Positions 59,239 to 64,000 of a stretch of 64,000 nucleotides of DNA are shown piece by piece. Within the stretch, counting starts at the first letter, position 1; each line of letters opens with the position of its first letter. Both the position numbers and the translations under genes were made by a program. Origin of the DNA: Curculioniphilus buchneri (GTDB lineage Bacteria > Pseudomonadota > Gammaproteobacteria > Enterobacterales > Enterobacteriaceae); NCBI RefSeq assembly GCF_964275155.1, contig NZ_OZ193413.1, forward strand, positions 930,001 through 994,000. Direction: 5' to 3'. A model generated the notes under the pieces. It saw only the letters and a program-made list of their open reading frames with translations, was not told the DNA's origin and did not search any database.

Positions 59239-59967
59239 TTAATATTTAGAGTGAATTATTGATGTTGGATTAATACCAAGAATAACTGCTTCTGGGATTT
59301 CGCCATGCATCAGTTTTATAGTGAGGCCATCGTAATAAATTTGTCCATTGACAATTAATACGGTGCGTGGTGCTAATTGGAGAACATCATCTAGATTATG
59401 TGATACTATAAGTAGTGTTATTTTTCGAGATATACAAATATCATTTAACAAATGAATCATTTCTTTACGTAAAGCTGGATCTAATGCTGAAAAAGGTTCA
59501 TCTAGTAACAATATAGGTTTTTTACGCACTAAACAACGGGCGAGAGCAGTTCGTTGTCGTTGACCACCAGAAATCTTTAACGGTTTTTGATCTAATATAC
59601 TATCTATGCCTATTTGTTGTGCAATATATTTCAAATCTTTTCGTTGAGAGGATGTCAAATGCAATCCTGAGTTTAATCCAAGGCCAATATTTTCTTCTAC
59701 CGTCAAGTGTAAAAATAAATTATTTTCTTGAAAAAGTATTGATACTGGCCTATGCCCAGGTGGAGTTTCATTATGTTGTACACCATCTAACCATAGATTT
59801 CCGCTACGTAATGGCAAAAATCCGGCGATCAAATGTAAAAAAGTACTTTTCCCGGAACCACTTGGTCCAAGTACTGCTACTTTTTCACCAGCATCCAATT
59901 GTAAATTGAATTGCATAGGATTCAAACTATGATGATAATACCAGCTTATTCTATCCAGAATGATCAT
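59239..59967 (-). CDS. thiQ: Thiamine ABC transporter ATP-binding protein ThiQ
   Basis: ThiQ is the ATPase of the importer for thiamine, thiamine phosphate and thiamine diphosphate. The 242-residue product (E. coli 232) has Walker A LGPSGSGKSTFLHLIAGF, the Q-loop SILFQENNLFLHLTVEENIG typical of ThiQ, the signature ISGGQRQRTALARCL, Walker B LLLDEPFSALDP and the H-loop VSHN. It overlaps the end of thiP by 17 bases, which implies coupled translation. Confidence 0.96.
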   Translation of the reverse strand: MIILDRISWYYHHSLNPMQFNLQLDAGEKVAVLGPSGSGKSTFLHLIAGFLPLRSGNLWLDGVQHNETPPGHRPVSILFQENNLFLHLTVEENIGLGLNSGLHLTSSQRKDLKYIAQQIGIDSILDQKPLKISGGQRQRTALARCLVRKKPILLLDEPFSALDPALRKEMIHLLNDICISRKITLLIVSHNLDDVLQLAPRTVLIVNGQIYYDGLTIKLMHGEIPEAVILGINPTSIIHSKY

Positions 59968-61579
59968 GAATTTTCGAACATTTTTCTAATATACTAAATA
60001 GTAAAAAACACAGAGTTAATAATAAAAGAGCAGTAACCGCACTATCTTGGTTATGATAAGATCCTATCTGCTGATAAAGATAGAGTGGTAACGTCCTAAA
60101 GTTTTCATCACCAAAAAGAGCAATGCTTCCAAAATCTCCTAATGATAAAATACTAGCAAATGCTAACGTTTGGCCGACAGATTGTTGTAATGCACGACGT
60201 TCTATTAGACATAGTCGGTTAAAACCACCAATATTTAATGAAAGACACAATTTATGATAACGTTCAGCAATATTTTGCATCGAACCTTCTAATATTTTTA
60301 ATGCATAAGGAATAGCCATAAGGGCATTAGTTAATATTACTACTAGTATCGGTGATGTTAAAAGTCTACTATACTTTGTAGATAACAAAAATAATCCAGT
60401 CGATAAAATTATACTCGGTATTGATAAAATCGCTACTCCACTTAAATTTAATAATTGCGCACTCAATTTATATTGACGTAAACGTAACTCACGACTACTC
60501 CATAATAACATTCCTGTTAAAATGAGGCATAACACACCTGATCCCAATGCAACATATAGAGAGGTAAATATAGCTTTCCAGAGTTCTATATTTCGTATTA
60601 CTGTTAGAAAATTATTATTAAGACCATTAATTATAACTGCTAATAAGGGTGGAATTAAAAATAACAATGCTAAACAAATAACTAAGTTATCTCCTAATCT
60701 ACCCTGAATCGCATATTTTTGATCAAATTGGCTTGTGTAATATGAAACACCAATTGGAAATTTTTCAGTAAGTCGTTGGCTAACGATGGCGAATCCAATG
60801 CTGCACATCATTTGTAATAATGCAAGTAAAGCAGCACGACTCATATCAAAATCGTATCTAAGTGACTGATAAATGATTACTGCAAGGGTCGTTGTACGTG
60901 GACCACCACCTAATATTAATACAATACTAAAACTGGAAAAACATAATATAAAAATCAATATGACTGACGGTAAAAGATTATAACGTAGGCAAGGCCATTC
61001 TACTAAACGAAAAAATGAACTTGCAGACATTCCTAATTGAATAGCCAATCGTCTTTGTTCAATTGAAATACTTTCTAGTGCTTGAAGCAGAAGTCGAGTT
61101 GCTAGTGGAAAATTGAAAAATACATGTGCTAAAACAATGCCGTTAAGACCATACAGAGAAACATTATAAGTTAGATGTAAACCATGACATAACTGTGCTA
61201 ACCAACCTTGTTGACCAAAAACACTCATGATACCGAAAACACCTACAAGAACTGGAAGTACTAATGTCATGCTGCAAAAACGGAGCAGAAATGTACGGCC
61301 TGGAAAGTCGCGGTGATATAGAGCTTGTGCTACTAATATAGCTGGCAAAGTAGAAAGTAGAGCTGAAATAAGAGCTTGTGTGAATGTAAAAAGTAACACA
61401 TGCCATAAATAACGATCAGCTAATATGGAAATAAATTGATGGGATTGTGCCTGGTATAAGATAGCAACAAAAATTGAAAAAATGATAAATATAATTAATG
61501 TAGATGCTAATATTCCTGGCCATAGCCAATAGGGAAAATATTTACATCGTATTTTTGTAAGGAATAATCGCATGTGCAT
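59951..61579 (-). CDS. thiP: Thiamine ABC transporter permease ThiP
   Basis: ThiP is the fused double permease of the thiamine importer, two BPD-type permease halves in one chain. The 542-residue product (E. coli 536) has about twelve membrane helices. The first half carries LAHVFFNFPLATRLLLQALESI and IQLGMSASSFFRLVEWP around its EAA loop; the second half carries ALMAIPYALKILEGSM and SLGDFGSIALFGDENFRTLPLYLYQQIGSYHNQ. The order thiB-thiP-thiQ is conserved. thiB ends 47 bases upstream. Confidence 0.95.
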   Translation of the reverse strand: MHMRLFLTKIRCKYFPYWLWPGILASTLIIFIIFSIFVAILYQAQSHQFISILADRYLWHVLLFTFTQALISALLSTLPAILVAQALYHRDFPGRTFLLRFCSMTLVLPVLVGVFGIMSVFGQQGWLAQLCHGLHLTYNVSLYGLNGIVLAHVFFNFPLATRLLLQALESISIEQRRLAIQLGMSASSFFRLVEWPCLRYNLLPSVILIFILCFSSFSIVLILGGGPRTTTLAVIIYQSLRYDFDMSRAALLALLQMMCSIGFAIVSQRLTEKFPIGVSYYTSQFDQKYAIQGRLGDNLVICLALLFLIPPLLAVIINGLNNNFLTVIRNIELWKAIFTSLYVALGSGVLCLILTGMLLWSSRELRLRQYKLSAQLLNLSGVAILSIPSIILSTGLFLLSTKYSRLLTSPILVVILTNALMAIPYALKILEGSMQNIAERYHKLCLSLNIGGFNRLCLIERRALQQSVGQTLAFASILSLGDFGSIALFGDENFRTLPLYLYQQIGSYHNQDSAVTALLLLTLCFLLFSILEKCSKIHDHSG

Positions 61580-61626
61580 TCTATTGTGTTCTTAAAATAT
61601 ATATCGCCAAAAATTTGTCATAATTA

Positions 61627-62613
61627 CTACACACTGACGGCTTTTTGCCAGTCTTTAATCCAACTAACACGTTCAGTTGCTATTTGTTTTGGAGTAAAAC
61701 TTACGATTTTTCGAGGAGGTTTTTTGAAACCTATTGGCAGGGGTATATCAATAACTGGATACATCCAACTTTTGGTATAAATATTCTTTTGAAAATCTGG
61801 CGTTAGAATAAATTGCATAAAGAGATTGGCAAGATCTGCTTTTTTACTAATTTTTAATTGAGCAGCCACCTCAACCTGTTGATAATGTCCGTCACTAAAA
61901 CATGCAGCTACATAGTAATCTTTGTTTTCTTTGATAATATGATAGGCTGGTGAAGTAATGTAACTTAACACTATATCTGCTTCTCCTTTTAAAAAAAGGT
62001 TATAGGCTCCACTCCAACTTTTCGTTATTGTAAGGGTTTTTTTTGACAATTTTTTAAAAGCATCTGATGCATTATTATTACCATAAATTTTTTGCATCCA
62101 TAGTAATAAACCTAATCCTGCTGTACTAGATCTAGGATCTGGGTAGATAATTTTCATTGATGAATGATTATTTATTAATTCATTCATGCTACGAGGAGGA
62201 TTTTGTAGTTTTCTTTTATCGTAGATAAATGCAAAATAACTGTAATCATAAGGTAAAAAAATTTTATCATTCCATCCACCAGGCAGTTTAAGGTTTTGGA
62301 TATTAATATCATGCGGTGCAAATAAATCGGTTTCCCGCGCTGCCTGTATTAGATTGTTATCTAATCCTATTACTACATCTGCTTGACTATTGTGTCCTTC
62401 TATGCGTAACCGATTTAGCAAATCGATACCATCTTCGAGTGTAATAAATTTAAGTTTACAATCGTACTTTTTTTCAAATGCATTTTGAATTTCTCGTCTA
62501 GGACCCCATTCAGAAGAAAATGCATGATATGTATATATCGTCAGAGTGGACTTAGCTAGTATCGATGTAGAAAAAGTTAACAGTAAACAAAATAACCATT
62601 TTTTTGTTAACAC
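61627..62613 (-). CDS. thiB: Thiamine-binding periplasmic protein ThiB
   Basis: ThiB captures thiamine and its phosphates in the periplasm. The 328-residue product (E. coli TbpA 327) has a clear signal peptide (WLFCLLLTFSTSILAKS) and mature start LTIYTYHAFSSEWGP. It also has ADVVIGLDNNL, LPYDYSYFAFIYD, YPDPRSSTAGLGLLLWMQKIYG and TITKSWSGAYNLFLKGEADIVLSYITSPAYH, all typical of TbpA. It is the first gene of the operon. No TPP riboswitch precedes it, unlike in E. coli. Confidence 0.96.
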   Translation of the reverse strand: MLTKKWLFCLLLTFSTSILAKSTLTIYTYHAFSSEWGPRREIQNAFEKKYDCKLKFITLEDGIDLLNRLRIEGHNSQADVVIGLDNNLIQAARETDLFAPHDINIQNLKLPGGWNDKIFLPYDYSYFAFIYDKRKLQNPPRSMNELINNHSSMKIIYPDPRSSTAGLGLLLWMQKIYGNNNASDAFKKLSKKTLTITKSWSGAYNLFLKGEADIVLSYITSPAYHIIKENKDYYVAACFSDGHYQQVEVAAQLKISKKADLANLFMQFILTPDFQKNIYTKSWMYPVIDIPLPIGFKKPPRKIVSFTPKQIATERVSWIKDWQKAVSV

Positions 62614-63962
62614 GTTAATCTCCTAAAATATAAGGTTATCTACCAGTGTTAAAATAGTATCGATTGAATTTTTCATTAATATGAAAACATTAGAAGCAAA
62701 TTAGAACTATTCTAGTATGTTAGTATCTTAAACTTTAAATAATAAGGGAACAGAAAAATAAATAATTTATTGTGAATTAATATGAAATATTAATTACATT
62801 AATATAGATTAAATCTACATATAAGTTATCATAAGCTTGCTCTTTAATTACTATTAAATGATATTTGAAATCATTTTATTTGAGTATAGTAATTTTGAAA
62901 AAGAACTTATAAAATTCAAATATTGGTTACATTGCATTGCACTATCACTCTCTATGATTGAGTACATTGAAGTTCCTAAGTACACTTCGATTATCTTAAA
63001 TATGATTTTTTGTTGTATTCTCAATCTAAACAGCTATTTTATTTATCCAGATAGATAAACTAAGCTAAGTGTTAAGTTTAATATGACTTTATGCTGAATT
63101 TTATTCAGTTTAGTAAAAAATTGATTTATCCATTATATTTTTTTATCTACATTAAATTATATTAAATTCGATAGTTATCGAATCATTACCTATATATCTA
63201 GATGTAATGATATATCATAGATAATTAGTAAAAAATCAATGGTATTAATATAAATGAATAGAAAAGTGCCACATTAGTATCAATGTGACATTAATCAATT
63301 ATAATTCATTTTTTTTACCTCTTAATATTAAATATAATATTATAATTATAATTATGTTTTCATCTCGTGTTGTTTATCAATATATTTGTAATGGAACAAT
63401 AAAAGATGTATTGATAGAAAATATATAAGTTTAATAGTGAAGATTTATTTCATATATCAAAAAAATGAAAAGAGTATGCTCAAACAGCAGTTAATTTTCT
63501 TGTTATGCGTTGCGTATCCTACATATTTTTTTATAAAATAAAACCTACATTTTATATTTTCTATTACAATATAGGAGCAATATCCAATATATTACAACCC
63601 TATCAAGTTTCTTTGATTTTATATAATTATGTAAAAATTTATTTTAGATAAGTATGAAATGTACTCTAAAATATAAAAAATATACTTTTTATGTTATCTA
63701 TATTTCAATATTTTTAAAAGAAAATGAAATATTTTAAAATTTATATATAACTTTTTCATAAAACTAGATCATCTATAATTTTTAATTATAAATGTTTAAC
63801 TAATATTTAACTATTTATACTATACATCTCAAACTTATACATTTTCTAGTATCACTTAGGATTTTATGTCAGTAGTTTTAACATGGTTAAACTCTCTAAT
63901 TTAACTATTAAAACTAAAATAGGTTAATTTAAAATCGTAAAAATGAAAGAAGAGGGAATTAT
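62614..63962. other. Desert replacing sgrR-leu-leuO-ilvIH
   Basis: In E. coli sgrR, setA, leuDCBA, leuO and ilvIH lie between thiB and cra. Here only 1.35 kb remains and I can read none of them. The 250 bases upstream of thiB lack the CTGAGA-type thi-box sequences of a TPP riboswitch. Small open frames at 62858-63058 and 63476-63541 have no family match. At the end, an AGAGGG Shine-Dalgarno (63951-63956) precedes the cra-like start. Confidence 0.5.
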
Positions 63963-64000
63963 GTAAAGCTGAATGAAATCGCGCGTTTAACTCATATTTT
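63963..64000 (+). pseudogene. cra: 5' end of cra (fruR), start codon apparently lost; cut by the window edge
   Basis: From 63963 the frame reads VKLNEIARLTHI, corresponding to MKLDEIARLAGV, the start of the LacI-family regulator Cra. E. coli cra starts with GTG AAA CTG; here the codons are GTA AAG CTG, six bases after an ideal AGAGGG. The alternative ATG at 63961 is followed directly by TAA. Synteny agrees, because cra is the next gene after the lost leu-ilv block. Only 38 bases are visible, so it may be a pseudogene or be started from an unusual codon. Confidence 0.45.

Noticed and set aside
62858..63058. 66-codon open frame upstream of thiB
   Set aside because: No ribosome-binding site, random AT-driven composition, no family pattern.
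63476..63541. 21-codon signal-peptide-like frame (MLKQQLIFLLCVAYPTYFF)
   Set aside because: Too short to support, no family match, and hydrophobic short frames are common in AT-rich sequence.

Overview
This window reads as a chromosomal segment of a host-restricted insect symbiont descended from Enterobacterales. Every recognisable gene has its best remembered match and gene order in Escherichia/Pantoea-type genomes. The DNA is very AT-rich, there is no phage, plasmid or IS gene, and only about 60% of the window is protein coding; the rest is AT-rich desert that still holds traces of dead genes. That combination (small housekeeping set, intact outer-envelope Tol-Pal system, low coding density, visible pseudogenes) suggests a symbiont still in the middle of genome erosion, for example a Pantoea-derived stinkbug symbiont. 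The taxon is inference only. I recognised no rRNA, tRNA, CRISPR array or mobile element.

Layout. 1-7 kb: dnaX (short, gamma-like), ybaB, htpG with a sigma-32 type promoter, and adk; recR is missing from its usual slot. 7-13 kb: orn, psd and mscM, with rsgA gone. 13-16 kb: a desert where cydAB-ybgE-ybgC should be, with probable cydA scraps and the preserved last codons of ybgC. 16-21 kb: the complete tolQ-tolR-tolA-tolB-pal-cpoB cluster. 21-24 kb: fabI and an AI-2E-family membrane protein. 24-29.4 kb: eno, pyrG and a decaying relA. 29.4-32.7 kb: desert. 32.7-37.7 kb: aroE, tsaC, smg, a dprA fossil, then divergent def-fmt. 38-41 kb: iscS without the rest of the isc operon, and a divergent suhB whose metal ligands are largely lost. 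41.8-46 kb: sitDCBA manganese/iron importer, divergent mntR, and an MntR operator between them. 47-52 kb: two drug-efflux pumps (smvA, emrD). 52-58 kb: fpr, tpiA, ackA and pta. 59-62.6 kb: the thiBPQ thiamine importer without its riboswitch. The last bases look like the 5' end of cra (fruR) with its start codon damaged.

How the genes work together. Enolase, triose-phosphate isomerase and AckA-Pta imply glycolysis with acetate overflow. Probable loss of cytochrome bd would fit a steady oxygen supply. The loss of relA removes one route of the stringent response, and loss of dprA and recR matches the usual loss of uptake and recombination genes. Retained Tol-Pal, phosphatidylserine decarboxylase, FabI and MscM show that the cell still builds and maintains its own double membrane. 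ThiBPQ implies that thiamine or its phosphates are imported. SitABCD with MntR is a complete metal-homeostasis loop, an unusual survivor of regulation.

The most unusual observations are a SuhB that looks catalytically dead, an IscS lacking its C-terminal tail and its partner genes, a FabI with Ala at position 93, a GHHERR variant in triose-phosphate isomerase, two long near-perfect hairpins, and a 22-base perfect palindrome upstream of suhB.
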